Assembly: GCF_020023385.1 (NCBI RefSeq)
Contig: NZ_JAIQCL010000015.1
Coordinates: forward strand, 1 to 51,273
Source of the DNA: Planococcus circulans
Lineage (GTDB): Bacteria > Bacillota > Bacilli > Bacillales_A > Planococcaceae
Length of the DNA stretch: 51,273 bases
Direction: 5' to 3'
Both the position numbers and the translations under genes were made by a program. The notes beneath the pieces are model-generated. The model saw only the letters and a list, made by a program, of their open reading frames with translations. It was not told the DNA's origin and ran no database searches. Of this stretch, positions 30,325-41,956 are shown one piece after another (positions within the stretch are counted from its first letter, which is position 1; each line of letters begins with the position of its first letter).

Positions 30325-30702
30325 TTACTTGTTCACTTTTGCAATGACTTCGATTTCCACTTTTACGTCTTTTGGCAAACGTGCCACTTCAACGGTCGAA
30401 CGCGCCGGTTTATGGTCGCCGAAATAAGCAGCGTAAATCTCGTTCAATTCTGCGAAATCGTTCATATCTTTAATGAAGACTGTTGTCTTGATGACTTCTC
30501 CAAGAGAAGAACCGGCCTCTGCCAGCACCGCTTTCAGATTCGAAAATACTTGATGCGTCTGTTCGGCAATGGTCCCTTCAACCAATTCTCCCGAAGCTGT
30601 CAATGGAATTTGACCTGAACTGTAGAGGATTCCTCCTGACACCACGCCTTGTGAATAAGGGCCGATCGCTGCTGCCGCTTTGTCTGTTGCTACGTAATTC
30701 AT
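30325..30702 (-). CDS. ridA: RidA family 2-iminobutanoate/2-iminopropanoate deaminase (YabJ)
   Basis: Removes reactive enamine/imine products of PLP enzymes. From ATG 30702 it has 125 residues with family motifs [36 protein letters not shown] and the C-terminal [23 protein letters not shown] carrying the conserved arginine. The frame runs 7 codons upstream, but GGAGG spaced 8 nt supports this start. It begins 1 bp after the purR stop, forming a purR-ridA unit as in B. subtilis. Confidence 0.96.
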   Translation of the reverse strand: MNYVATDKAAAAIGPYSQGVVSGGILYSSGQIPLTASGELVEGTIAEQTHQVFSNLKAVLAEAGSSLGEVIKTTVFIKDMNDFAELNEIYAAYFGDHKPARSTVEVARLPKDVKVEIEVIAKVNK

Positions 30703-30703
30703 A

Positions 30704-31531
30704 TTAAACTCCTCCATTTTCAAAGTAGTTTCCTTCTTCTAATGCAATCGTGCGTTCTTTCTCGCTGACTTCATGCAATTTGACGAGGGACAGGTATTTC
30801 TCGACAAGCCGTTCATCTGAATGTTCAGCTTCTACCAGTACCGCGACCCCTGCCAATGTACATTCGAATTCTTCCAGCAGGTTCTTCATGCCATTCATCG
30901 TCCCGCCGACTTTCATGAAGTCATCGGTGATGAGCACGCGTTGTCCGCTCTTCATGCTGCGTTTCGACAATACCATCGTCTGGATGCGGCGTGAAGATCC
31001 AGATACATAATTGATGCTGACTGTAGAACCTTCTGTAACTTTACTGTCTCTGCGAACGATGACCACCGGCACATTTAAATGACGGGCGATGGCATGGGCA
31101 ATCGGGATGCCTTTTGTTGCTACCGTCATGATCACATCAATTTTTTCCTTGGCAAATGCCGTAGCAAATACTTTACCGACACGATTCATCATTTCCGGAT
31201 TGCCAAGCACATCGGTCATATACAAATAACCTCCCGGCAACAGCCGGTCAGAATGGCTTAACTCTTCCATCAAGTCTGCCATGATGGCTTTTATTTCATG
31301 AGATTGAAGCTTGGGTATGTATTTAACGCCACCCGCAGCTCCTGGAACTGTCATCAGCAAACCAATTCCTTTTTCTTCGAACGTTTCTTTGACAATCCCT
31401 AAGTCTTCACTGATGGATGACTTAGCTGATTGGTACAGATCCGAAAAATAAGTCAGCGGAATCAATTTATGCGGATGTTCCAATAAAAAATGCGTCATAT
31501 CGACAAGCCGTTCACTGCGCTTCCACTTCAA
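30704..31531 (-). CDS. purR: Purine operon repressor PurR (Bacillus type)
   Basis: PRPP-sensing repressor of purine genes. The 275-residue protein has an N-terminal winged-helix domain ([26 protein letters not shown]) and a PRTase-like domain with the PRPP loop [17 protein letters not shown]. The start codon is TTG 31531 preceded by AGGAGAGG; the encoded [11 protein letters not shown] aligns with known PurR N termini. PurBox-like sites lie upstream, suggesting autoregulation. Confidence 0.95.
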   Translation of the reverse strand: MKWKRSERLVDMTHFLLEHPHKLIPLTYFSDLYQSAKSSISEDLGIVKETFEEKGIGLLMTVPGAAGGVKYIPKLQSHEIKAIMADLMEELSHSDRLLPGGYLYMTDVLGNPEMMNRVGKVFATAFAKEKIDVIMTVATKGIPIAHAIARHLNVPVVIVRRDSKVTEGSTVSINYVSGSSRRIQTMVLSKRSMKSGQRVLITDDFMKVGGTMNGMKNLLEEFECTLAGVAVLVEAEHSDERLVEKYLSLVKLHEVSEKERTIALEEGNYFENGGV

Positions 31532-31544
31532 AACTACCCTCTCC

Positions 31545-31590
31545 TAAACACGAATGATTTATAGAAAACTTACCATAAATGTCCGTATTT
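31545..31590 (-). promoter_or_regulatory. Candidate paired PurBoxes upstream of purR
   Basis: Minus-strand AAATACGGACATT (31578-31590) and, inverted, ATCATTCGTGTTTA (31545-31558) resemble the AWWWCCGAACWWT PurBox pair, with imperfect cores and a 19-bp gap. They overlap the ispE stop. Confidence 0.35.
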
Positions 31591-32452
31591 AAGCAAGTGG
31601 CTCCCGTTCGCCGATCAACCTTACAGCATAAACTTCTGAACAAAAACCACGCAAGCCGTTATAGATCCGCGGAATACGTGCTTCCTGATGCACCAATCCA
31701 AAAACTGTCGGTCCGCTGCCGCTCATCAACACAGCATCTGCTCCAAATTTCTTCATCTGTTCTTTAATCTGTTCCACTTCCGGATACAATTTCAGCGTCA
31801 CGCTTTCGAGAGCGTTGCCCAAATTGGCACACATGGCTTCATAGTCGCCATCGTTGAGCGCTTGAATCATTTCTTCCGTATTCGGATGTTGGGCTGTCTG
31901 AACATCGAATGCCCCGTAGACATCAGCTGTAGAAACTCCTAAAGTCGGCTTCGCTAGAATGACCCAGCAATTTGGCGGAGTGGGCAATTCCTGGATGATT
32001 TCTCCACGTCCTTTCGCTAATGCTGTTCCGCCATAAACGCAAAAAGAAACATCGGAACCAATTTTAGCGCCCAGCTCAGCTAGTTCATCAAGTGACAGGT
32101 TTAGTTGCCAAAGTTTGTTCAGTCCTTTTAATGTCGCCGCTGCATCACTGCTGCCTCCAGCCAAGCCGGCAGCAACCGGAATTTTTTTGTCAAGCGAGAT
32201 GATGACTCCGGTCTTGATATTGAAAGTGTCTTTGATCAATTGCGCCGCCTGATAGGCAAGGTTGCGGGAATCACTCGGCACGAAGCGGTCAGCAGACTGG
32301 ATATGTATGCCTTTAGCTGTCCCCATCAGCCCAATACGGTCCGATAAATCCACCGTTGTCATAATCATTTCTATTTCATGGTAGTTATCTGGACGTTTAT
32401 GTAAAACATCTAATGTTAAATTAATCTTGGCAGGCGCTTTTACGTAGAGCAT
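31589..32452 (-). CDS. ispE: 4-diphosphocytidyl-2-C-methyl-D-erythritol kinase
   Basis: GHMP kinase of the MEP isoprenoid pathway. The 287-residue protein has the substrate motif [22 protein letters not shown] near the start, the ATP loop [17 protein letters not shown] (about 95) and the third GHMP motif [13 protein letters not shown] near the C terminus. AAAGGAGG precedes ATG 32452. It lies between veg and purR as in B. subtilis. Confidence 0.96.
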   Translation of the reverse strand: MLYVKAPAKINLTLDVLHKRPDNYHEIEMIMTTVDLSDRIGLMGTAKGIHIQSADRFVPSDSRNLAYQAAQLIKDTFNIKTGVIISLDKKIPVAAGLAGGSSDAAATLKGLNKLWQLNLSLDELAELGAKIGSDVSFCVYGGTALAKGRGEIIQELPTPPNCWVILAKPTLGVSTADVYGAFDVQTAQHPNTEEMIQALNDGDYEAMCANLGNALESVTLKLYPEVEQIKEQMKKFGADAVLMSGSGPTVFGLVHQEARIPRIYNGLRGFCSEVYAVRLIGEREPLA

Positions 32453-32532
32453 CCCACTGCCTCCTTTTATATTCTGATGAAGACTATTTTAACATACCGC
32501 GGGACAATGGAAAGGAATGTGCCGGCAGAAAC

Positions 32533-32575
32533 AAAAAAACTCGCCTTCCGCTTGAATAAGCAGGAGCAAGTTTTG
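32533..32575 (-). terminator. veg terminator
   Basis: Imperfect minus-strand hairpin AAACTTGC...GGCGAGTTT with inner GCTT/AAGC and a seven-T tail, between veg and ispE. Confidence 0.7.
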
Positions 32576-32599
32576 AAGTAACATATAAATATAATTCAA

Positions 32600-32863
32600 T
32601 TATTTCACAACAAGTGCATCTTCAGTTCCTTCGTACACAGTAATTTCTACTGCTTCAGTTAAGATGTCTGCGTAGCTGTAAGACACGCGTTCAAATGCAT
32701 GCTCTTCTTGATCTAGCTCAATCACGAACACGGAGTGATACGTTTCGCGCAGGATTCCGGCACGTTCAACCGTTTTCTTGCGACCTCCGTTTGCCTTCAA
32801 AAGCAATCGTTTTCCTAAATGTAGGTCTAACGACTTTTTAATATCCGCCAAAGTTTTGGGCAT
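32600..32863 (-). CDS. veg: Veg protein
   Basis: Short conserved Firmicute protein of 87 residues ([36 protein letters not shown]...). In B. subtilis it is linked to biofilm formation; its molecular activity is not established. A GAGGTG Shine-Dalgarno precedes ATG 32863. Two strong tandem promoters precede it, in keeping with the very high expression known for veg. The sspF and yabG genes that neighbour it in B. subtilis are missing. Confidence 0.95.
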   Translation of the reverse strand: MPKTLADIKKSLDLHLGKRLLLKANGGRKKTVERAGILRETYHSVFVIELDQEEHAFERVSYSYADILTEAVEITVYEGTEDALVVK

Positions 32864-32889
32864 TTTGTCTACACCTCACTATAGACAAA

Positions 32890-32918
32890 ATTCTACCATA
32901 ATATGATGGAATAGTCAA
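32890..32918 (-). promoter_or_regulatory. veg promoter, proximal
   Basis: Minus-strand TTGACT (32913-32918) and TAGAAT (32890-32895) with a 17-bp spacer, 27 bp before the veg start. Confidence 0.8.
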
Positions 32919-32929
32919 GCAAATTTATA

Positions 32930-32959
32930 ATTTTATCAGCGACTATTAGCTGCTGTCAA
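32930..32959 (-). promoter_or_regulatory. veg promoter, distal
   Basis: Minus-strand TTGACA (32954-32959) and TAAAAT (32930-32935) with an 18-bp spacer, about 40 bp upstream of the proximal promoter. Confidence 0.65.
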
Positions 32960-33026
32960 TATTTATTTATCCGAAATATCTTTAGGTCGAAATAAGTTGT
33001 GCCGAAATTGTAACAGAATGCCGGTT

Positions 33027-34462
<1,436 letters not shown>

Positions 34463-34519
34463 ATATTGGTTCCTCTTTTCAAGCTTCTTGTTTATTCTAC
34501 ACGCTTATGGGTACACATG

Positions 34520-34554
34520 TAAAAAGCTTTCCCAGGAAATATCCCGGGAAAGCC
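34520..34554 (-). terminator. yabE terminator
   Basis: Minus-strand hairpin GGCTTTCCC/GGGAAAGCT followed by TTTTTAC, downstream of the yabE stop. Confidence 0.85.
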
Positions 34555-34576
34555 TTCAATAGAACTTACGCTAGAA

Positions 34577-35911
34577 CTAGTTAAGGATTCTAACTTTTAC
34601 TTGTTTGCGTCCGAATGACAAAGCATCGGATTTATTGGCCATAAACAAATCAATTTTGTTTCCTTTGATTGCTCCGCCAGTATCGCCAGCAATCGCATTA
34701 CCGTATCCTTCAACCCATACTTTAGAACCTAACGGAATAACACTAGGGTCTACCGCAATTACTTTAAGGCCTGGATTGGCATGCAAATTGATGCCTGTCG
34801 CAGTAATTCCTGAACAGCCTGTGCAGCTTGCTGTATAAGCTGTTGCTGACACATAGAATTCTTTGCCGCCAGTCGGTTCTGCTTCTGCTGGTGCCGCTTT
34901 GGCTTTAGCTGGTGTTGCCGCTGTTTCAGCTGAAGCTGTTTTGACTACCGCTTTTTCCTTTTGCGGTGCTGCCTTCTTTTCTTCCTGAGCAGCTACGGGT
35001 GCAGCTTTCGCTTGAGCTCCACGTGAAACAGTTGCTACAACTGTTTTCGTGCCGACTGCCGTTACTTGTTTTGTTGGTTCTTTTACGACTTTTTCATTTT
35101 TAAGATCTCGTTTTACTTCTTTGCCATTTTCTTTGATGACTTCGTAGGTTTTCTTGACTACGCCATTTGCACCTTTTTGAACGACTTTTTCATTGCCTTT
35201 AAGCAAGGAATTGTCTTTTTTTGTCTCTACTGCGTATTTCACAGAATCCTCAACTACATCGGTGACCTTTTCAACGCGGACCACTTTAACTTTTGAATTT
35301 GGAAGGACCAATTCGTCCATTTCGCTTTCCACTCTGTCAAGTTTGCCCACAGAAACTTTGTGCTGTTTTAAAAAGTCAGCGACCGTAGTTGAAGTAGACC
35401 ATACTTTCTTTTCTTTAAGACCATCCTGGATCGTAACTTCGTAGGCTTTCTCAACTGAAATCGTTGTCTCTTCGTCCACTTGTTCCTCTAGCGCAGGTGA
35501 TACTTTATCATATTTTGTAAGCTCGATATTCGCTTTAGCTAAAATCTCTGCTACTGTATTTTCAGTTGTCCAGGCAGAAGTTGCTTCTCCGTCAACTGTT
35601 ACGTTATATTGTTCTGCTGCATCCCATTCAAGAGCCAGGTCTTTATCGATCACCGTTTCTTTCGAATGGCTCAGAAAATCATGCTCCCCTGCTTCGATTT
35701 CCTGTTCCTCCAAAAACGCTCCGACCGTTTCTGCATGCGTTCTTACTTCTTCCTGCTCCCCATTAGCTGTTACAGATACTGTGTTTTTTGTACCTTCATA
35801 TATAGCAAAAGTTAAAACCGCCGCGAACAACAATACGGTTGCGATTGTGACCGCCAATGATTTACCTTTGAATAATTTTGATGATTTGGTATTATTTGCT
35901 TCATTTGACAA
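34577..35911 (-). CDS. yabE: Cell-wall-active protein with DUF348, G5 and 3D domains (YabE-like)
   Basis: Secreted or membrane-anchored wall protein of 444 residues, like the Rpf/Sps group. Layout: TM/signal segment (about 18-39), three ubiquitin-like DUF348 repeats (about 45-85, 103-143, 158-198), a G5 domain (about 212-288), an Ala/Lys-rich linker (about 296-348) and a C-terminal 3D domain (about 350-444) with the aspartates of VIAVDPSVIPLGSKV, IAGDTGGAIKGNKIDLF. Murein cleavage is inferred from the 3D domain. The longer frame has AAGGAGGAG 6 nt before TTG 35911, so I take TTG as start. Confidence 0.92.
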   Translation of the reverse strand: MSNEANNTKSSKLFKGKSLAVTIATVLLFAAVLTFAIYEGTKNTVSVTANGEQEEVRTHAETVGAFLEEQEIEAGEHDFLSHSKETVIDKDLALEWDAAEQYNVTVDGEATSAWTTENTVAEILAKANIELTKYDKVSPALEEQVDEETTISVEKAYEVTIQDGLKEKKVWSTSTTVADFLKQHKVSVGKLDRVESEMDELVLPNSKVKVVRVEKVTDVVEDSVKYAVETKKDNSLLKGNEKVVQKGANGVVKKTYEVIKENGKEVKRDLKNEKVVKEPTKQVTAVGTKTVVATVSRGAQAKAAPVAAQEEKKAAPQKEKAVVKTASAETAATPAKAKAAPAEAEPTGGKEFYVSATAYTASCTGCSGITATGINLHANPGLKVIAVDPSVIPLGSKVWVEGYGNAIAGDTGGAIKGNKIDLFMANKSDALSFGRKQVKVRILN

Positions 35912-35982
35912 AAATATCTCCTCCTTCTTCACCTGAGTGATTATATGGTCTCATGTTTGAACTGTCAATCAATACGAATTTC

Positions 35983-36765
35983 TTAATTTCCCTTTATTTG
36001 AGAAAGCTTGTAAAACTTTTCAGCGTTTCGCGTGGTCGCTTCTGCTACTTCTTCCACCGAAATTCCTTTCAGCCGCGCAATCTCTTCCGCAACCAATGGA
36101 ACATAGGATGGTTCATTTCGTTTCCCACGATAAGGATGTGGGGCTAAGTATGGGGCATCCGTTTCGATCATCAGGTGATCAAGCGAAATCAACTCAGCAA
36201 CTTCTTTCGGCTTTTTGGCATTTTTGAATGTTACCGGTCCCCCAAGAGAAATCATGAAGTTCATTTCTATACTTTCACGGGCTGTCTCTACACTGCCACT
36301 GAAGCAATGCATGACACCGCCTATTTCTTTCGCGTTTTCTTCCTTGAGGATTTTCAGTACGTCTTCTGTAGCTTCCCGGTTATGGATGATGATTGGCAGC
36401 TTTACTTTTTTAGCCAATCGGATCTGCTTGCGGAAAACTTCCTGCTGTACCTCTTTTGGTGATTTGTCCCAGTAGTAATCCAATCCGGTTTCCCCGATTC
36501 CCACTACCTTCGGATGAGCTGCGAGCTCTTCAATCCACTTCAAGTCTTCTTCAGTACAATCGATGGCATCAACGGGATGCCAACCAACTACTGCGAAGAT
36601 GAATTCATAGGTTTCAGCCAATTCGATGGCCCGTTCGATCGTTTTTCGGTCGAAGCCGATGACTACCATTTTCTCCACATGGTTTTCTCGTGCGCGCTCA
36701 ATGACTTGTGACAGGTCCTCATCATATTGGTCTGCATTTAAATGTACATGGGTATCGATAAACAT
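35983..36765 (-). CDS. tatD: TatD family DNase/metal-dependent hydrolase (YabD)
   Basis: Two-metal hydrolase of 260 residues, thought to act on DNA 3' ends. Visible metal-binding motifs are FIDTHVHLN, GIGETGLDYYW, IIHNREATED, HCFSGS and MIETDAPYLAP, in the TatD order. GAGGAG lies 8 nt before ATG 36765; a TTG codon just upstream also keeps the frame open. It lies between metS and yabE as in B. subtilis. Confidence 0.95.
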   Translation of the reverse strand: MFIDTHVHLNADQYDEDLSQVIERARENHVEKMVVIGFDRKTIERAIELAETYEFIFAVVGWHPVDAIDCTEEDLKWIEELAAHPKVVGIGETGLDYYWDKSPKEVQQEVFRKQIRLAKKVKLPIIIHNREATEDVLKILKEENAKEIGGVMHCFSGSVETARESIEMNFMISLGGPVTFKNAKKPKEVAELISLDHLMIETDAPYLAPHPYRGKRNEPSYVPLVAEEIARLKGISVEEVAEATTRNAEKFYKLSQIKGN

Positions 36766-36910
36766 CAATCATTCTCCTCACATTAAGCTTTATTCTAATG
36801 GTTCTACCTGTATCATTCTTCACAGCAACATTACAATTGGGTAACAAAACATGTTGATTCGGCGTCAAAACCATTCATTCCTCTGTAATATTGGGCCATA
36901 AAACCTACCA

Positions 36911-36943
36911 AAATAAAAAAAGACCCACTAATTAAAGTGGGTC
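36911..36943 (-). terminator. metS terminator
   Basis: Minus-strand hairpin GACCCACT/AGTGGGTC with a TTAATT loop and a seven-T tail, after the metS stop. Confidence 0.9.
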
Positions 36944-36966
36944 AAAACAGGTCTTTTCCAGTAGTC

Positions 36967-38987
<2,021 letters not shown>

Positions 38988-39161
38988 TCTTTCAATTCGA
39001 CAATGACATTTAAAATAACGATTCGACATTATTTAAGCATATTTAAAATGGATTTTTTTTACTTTTATTTAAAATTTGTCAATCCAATGGCATTCTTTAT
39101 TCAAAATCAAAGAAAATTACCACTAGTTATAAAATTTCATTATGATTTCGATAGTTTTTTA

Positions 39162-39190
39162 TTGACCAAATTGCCAGTAGTTGGTATGAT
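39162..39190 (+). promoter_or_regulatory. abrB promoter
   Basis: TTGACC (39162-39167) and TATGAT (39185-39190) with a 17-bp spacer. The expected transcription start is near 39197. Confidence 0.75.
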
Positions 39191-39210
39191 TTATGACAGG
39201 AAGTGGTAAA

Positions 39211-39227
39211 TGTCGAATTTTGGCGAA
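39211..39227 (+). promoter_or_regulatory. Tandem Spo0A boxes downstream of the abrB promoter
   Basis: TGTCGAA and TGGCGAA start 10 bp apart at about +15 to +31 of the abrB transcript. Spacing and location are like the 0A boxes through which Spo0A represses abrB in B. subtilis. Binding here is inferred. Confidence 0.6.
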
Positions 39228-39260
39228 TACACCCGATAAAATAAAAGGAGGACTATCATT

Positions 39261-39539
39261 ATGAAATCGACAGGTATTGTTCGGAAAGTGGATGAATTAG
39301 GACGTGTGGTAATTCCAATTGAATTGCGACGGACTTTGGGAATCGCAGAAAAAGACGCATTGGAAATTTACGTGGATGACGATAAAATTATTTTGAAAAA
39401 ATATTTACCGAATATGACATGTGCAGTTACAGGCGAAGTATCAGACGACAACATGCAATTGGTTGGCGGCAAATTGATCTTGAGCTCTGAAGGCGCAGAA
39501 ATGCTGGTAAAAGAAATCCAAAACAACTTAAAGAAGTAA
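39261..39539 (+). CDS. abrB: Transition-state regulator AbrB
   Basis: DNA-binding repressor of stationary-phase genes. The 92-residue protein has the swapped-hairpin SpoVT/AbrB domain (MKSTGIVRKVDELGRVVIPIELRRTLGIAEKDALEIYVDD) and a typical C-terminal half (NMTCAVTGEVSDDNMQL...). It is nearly the same as the B. subtilis protein over most of its length, by recall. AAAGGAGG precedes ATG 39261. It is divergent from metS, as in Bacillus. Confidence 0.97.
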   Translation: MKSTGIVRKVDELGRVVIPIELRRTLGIAEKDALEIYVDDDKIILKKYLPNMTCAVTGEVSDDNMQLVGGKLILSSEGAEMLVKEIQNNLKK

Positions 39540-39545
39540 TGTAGA

Positions 39546-39577
39546 AAAACCAGGATGCCGAGGCTTCCTGGTTTTTT
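39546..39577 (+). terminator. abrB terminator
   Basis: Hairpin AAAACCAGGA/TCCTGGTTTT with a six-T tail, just after the abrB stop. Confidence 0.9.
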
Positions 39578-39626
39578 AATGTCTACTGATATAGTTTTTC
39601 GTTTGGGACGTCTCCACTTTTTTTCA

Positions 39627-39746
39627 TTGTCTAGCTTCAGCGCCCAGCTCTTTAGGTCCTAAGCCGACTCAGCTGTGCGGCTGAAACATGCCGCTTCGCC
39701 GATCTGTCTTATGCCCGGCAGAGCTACATGGGCGCTTCCGCTTTTC
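39627..39746. repeat. Structured intergenic repeat, family E, copy 1
   Basis: Flanks TTGTCTAGCTTCAGC and GCTTCCGCTTTTC. Outer stem GCGCCCA/TGGGCGC, a 4-nt bulge on the 3' side, second stem GCTCT/AGAGC, and an inner GCGGC/GCCGC hairpin (39677-39694). It is head-to-tail with copy 2. With copy 2 it fills the gap between the abrB terminator and the rsmI stop. Confidence 0.8.
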
Positions 39747-39748
39747 TT

Positions 39749-39869
39749 ATTGTCCAGCTTCAGCAGCCAGCCTCTCGAGTCGCTTCAGCCTTACCTGCAA
39801 TGGCAAAGTACGCCATTACCGGCAAGGCTTCCAGCGCTTGTCGAGGCTTAACGGCTGCTTCCGCTTTTC
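39749..39869. repeat. Structured intergenic repeat, family E, copy 2
   Basis: Same flanks. Outer stem GCAGCC/GGCTGC, a 4-nt bulge, second stem AGCCTC/GAGGCT, third AGCCTT/AAGGCT and an inner AATGGC/GCCATT hairpin with loop AAAGTAC. The core differs from copies 1 and 3. It ends at the base next to the rsmI stop codon (39870-39872). Confidence 0.8.
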
Positions 39870-40739
39870 CTAAGTATGATAAGCCTGATAGACTTCTCTC
39901 TTGGACAACTGGCGTTCGATTGCGGCTTCTTTGATGGCTTCTTTGGATGTCAGGTTTTTGGTTTCCATGAGCTGATCTACATGTTCTTCGATGGACAGCT
40001 GTTCCCACCACTTTACATTTCCGACGGGTTCCGGATTGGCATTGCCTTCCAGCACCAGACAAAATTCTCCACGGATTTCATTTTCTTCGGCCCAGACCAC
40101 AGCTTCTTCAACCGTCCCTCTCAGAAACTCTTCGAATTTCTTTGTCACTTCCCGTGCCAAGGTAATTCTCCGCTCATCTCCGACCGCTTTTTGAATGCTC
40201 TTCAAGCTTTCTTTCAGCCGGTGGGGCGCTTCGTAAAAGATAAGCGTTTCTTCTTTCTGCCCCAAAATTTCAAGCTCTGCGAGGCGATCTTTTTTATTAC
40301 GGGACAGGAATCCGTAAAATAGGAACGGCTGTGGTGAAATTCCAGAAGCGATCAGCGCACTGAGTGCCGCATTAGCGCCAGGAATCGGGACAACCGGAAA
40401 GTTTTCCGCAACTGCCCGTTTAACGATGTCTTCACCGGGATCGGAAATACATGGCATGCCGGCGTCGCTGACCAGAGCGACAGACTTGCCCTCCTCCAGG
40501 TAGGACAAAATCTTAAAGCCCCCACTTTCCTGATTGTGTTCATGGTAACTGACCAATTTGGTCTGGATATCAAAATAATTGCAGAGGTTTTTCGTGTTGC
40601 GTGTATCTTCTGCGGCAATAATATCCACTTCTTTTAAAATACGCAACGCGCGAATCGTCATATCTTCCAGGTTGCCGATGGGTGTGGCCACCAGGTACAA
40701 GGTGGCTTGCTTATGCTGGAAACTTTTTTGGGATTTCAT
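39870..40739 (-). CDS. rsmI: 16S rRNA 2'-O-ribose C1402 methyltransferase
   Basis: SAM-dependent tetrapyrrole-methylase-fold enzyme of 289 residues that modifies 16S rRNA at C1402. Motifs: LYLVATPIGNLEDMTIRALRIL, AAEDTRNT, VALVSDAGMPCISDPGEDIV and FYEAPHRLKESL, with PGANAALSALIASG. GGAG precedes ATG 40739. It overlaps the yazA stop by 4 bp. trmN6-yazA-rsmI form one overlapping unit. Confidence 0.96.
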   Translation of the reverse strand: MKSQKSFQHKQATLYLVATPIGNLEDMTIRALRILKEVDIIAAEDTRNTKNLCNYFDIQTKLVSYHEHNQESGGFKILSYLEEGKSVALVSDAGMPCISDPGEDIVKRAVAENFPVVPIPGANAALSALIASGISPQPFLFYGFLSRNKKDRLAELEILGQKEETLIFYEAPHRLKESLKSIQKAVGDERRITLAREVTKKFEEFLRGTVEEAVVWAEENEIRGEFCLVLEGNANPEPVGNVKWWEQLSIEEHVDQLMETKNLTSKEAIKEAAIERQLSKREVYQAYHT

Positions 40740-41005
40740 TTGCCGTTCTCCTTTCCTTCAGCAATATAACGGATTTTTTGAGCCTTCGTTAATTGCTTGA
40801 AGGCATATTCCGCTTTCATCGCTGCCGGTTTCGTATCATAGCATTCATGATGAATGAGCTTGGACGGCCCTTTAGCGCGTGTGTATTTTGCGCCTTTTCC
40901 GGCGTTATGTGCAGCCAGCCGCTTTTCAAGATCGTTGGTATAACCCGCATAATATGACTCGTCAGCGCATTCCAAGACATAAAAATAATGGTCACTGGCT
41001 GCCAT
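40736..41005 (-). CDS. GIY-YIG domain protein (YazA-like)
   Basis: Small protein of 89 residues consisting of one GIY-YIG nuclease-like domain: [38 protein letters not shown], then a conserved Glu region ([15 protein letters not shown]). It belongs to the UPF0213/YazA group, whose function is unknown; nuclease activity is not shown. The frame is open further upstream, but GGGAG 7 nt before ATG 41005 and homologue N termini favour this start. It overlaps trmN6 by 14 bp and rsmI by 4 bp. Confidence 0.93.
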   Translation of the reverse strand: MAASDHYFYVLECADESYYAGYTNDLEKRLAAHNAGKGAKYTRAKGPSKLIHHECYDTKPAAMKAEYAFKQLTKAQKIRYIAEGKENGK

Positions 41006-41729
41006 ATAATAACTCCCGCACTTCTTCGGTATATTCCCCATCTTCTCCATAGACAATCAATGGCGGCAGGATCTTCAAATCCGGTTTCCCGTCTTTGATG
41101 CCCTCAACCAATAAGGTATTCGCTTCTTTTCCAGCTTTCGGATAAACCAGGCGAATCCGTTTCGGTTCCAGACGGTTGGCACGCATCGCTGCAATCAAAT
41201 CGATCAAGCGGCCGGAACGATGGACAAACGCTGCCTTTCCGCCTTGCTTCAATAGTTGGCTAGCCGATAAGACCGCCTCATCCAATGTCAGATGCAGCTC
41301 GTGCCGCGCGATAGCCATGTGTTCACTGATGTTTTTGTCGCTCATCTCATGCGCCGGAAAATAAGGTGGGTTGCAGGTCACCACATCGTATTTTTCAAAC
41401 CCCAGCTGTGCCGGCATGTTTTTGACATCGCCTTCGATGATGTCGATCTGCTGCTCAAGGCCGTTGTATTCCACGCTGCGCCGTGCCATATGTGCAAGAC
41501 GTTCCTGCAACTCTACCCCAATGATCTGCGACTCCGTACGGGCACTTAAAAACAGCGGAATCGCTCCGTTGCCTGTGCATAGGTCTACAATTGTTCCCCG
41601 CTTCAGCGGAACATAGGCAAAGCGGGCCAACAGCACCGCATCCAATGAAAAGGAAAACACCGATGGACTTTGAATGATCCGCAGGTCTTCCGCCAATAAA
41701 TAATCAAGTCTTTCGTCATCCACTAACAT
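40992..41729 (-). CDS. trmN6: tRNA1(Val) A37 N6-methyltransferase-like protein (YabB)
   Basis: Class I SAM methyltransferase of 245 residues. It has the motif I region [14 protein letters not shown], the amino-methylase catalytic motif NPPYF (in [14 protein letters not shown]), and an N terminus [34 protein letters not shown] typical of the TrmN6 group. The tRNA target is inferred from the family. GGGAG spaced 8 nt before ATG 41729 fixes the start within a longer frame. It begins just downstream of a family E repeat. Confidence 0.92.
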   Translation of the reverse strand: MLVDDERLDYLLAEDLRIIQSPSVFSFSLDAVLLARFAYVPLKRGTIVDLCTGNGAIPLFLSARTESQIIGVELQERLAHMARRSVEYNGLEQQIDIIEGDVKNMPAQLGFEKYDVVTCNPPYFPAHEMSDKNISEHMAIARHELHLTLDEAVLSASQLLKQGGKAAFVHRSGRLIDLIAAMRANRLEPKRIRLVYPKAGKEANTLLVEGIKDGKPDLKILPPLIVYGEDGEYTEEVRELLYGSQ

Positions 41730-41810
41730 CTGTTCAACTCCCAGCATAACAAAAGGCTGCCGCCACACGGAGTGTCGGAAGCCTTTCTCTTTATCATTTT
41801 ACCAGCGGGC

Positions 41811-41956
41811 AGCACTGCCGCCGCTTACGCTTTTCTTGTCCAGCTCCAGCGGCCTGCTCCTCGGGTCGTAAGCCACTCTGGCTATGCGGCTGCAAAAACG
41901 CCGCTTCGCCAAATCGTCTTACGCCGGTCGGAGCAGTGCGGCCGCTTCCGCTTTTC
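41811..41956. repeat. Structured intergenic repeat, family E, copy 3 with an upstream remnant
   Basis: Full copy about 41836-41956: flanks TTGTCCAGCTCCAGC and GCTTCCGCTTTTC, outer stem GCGGCC/GGCCGC (849-854 and 940-945 of this kilobase), a 4-nt bulge, TGCTCC/GGAGCA, CGTAAG/CTTACG and inner GCGGC/GCCGC. Just before it, 41811-41835 matches 22 of 25 bases of the 3' end, so a second unit was probably once present. The 3' end supplies the first two stop-codon bases read for yabA. Confidence 0.8.

Noticed and set aside
39588..39869. Small coding genes in the abrB-rsmI gap
   Set aside because: Short frames there run through the family E hairpins and have no Shine-Dalgarno.
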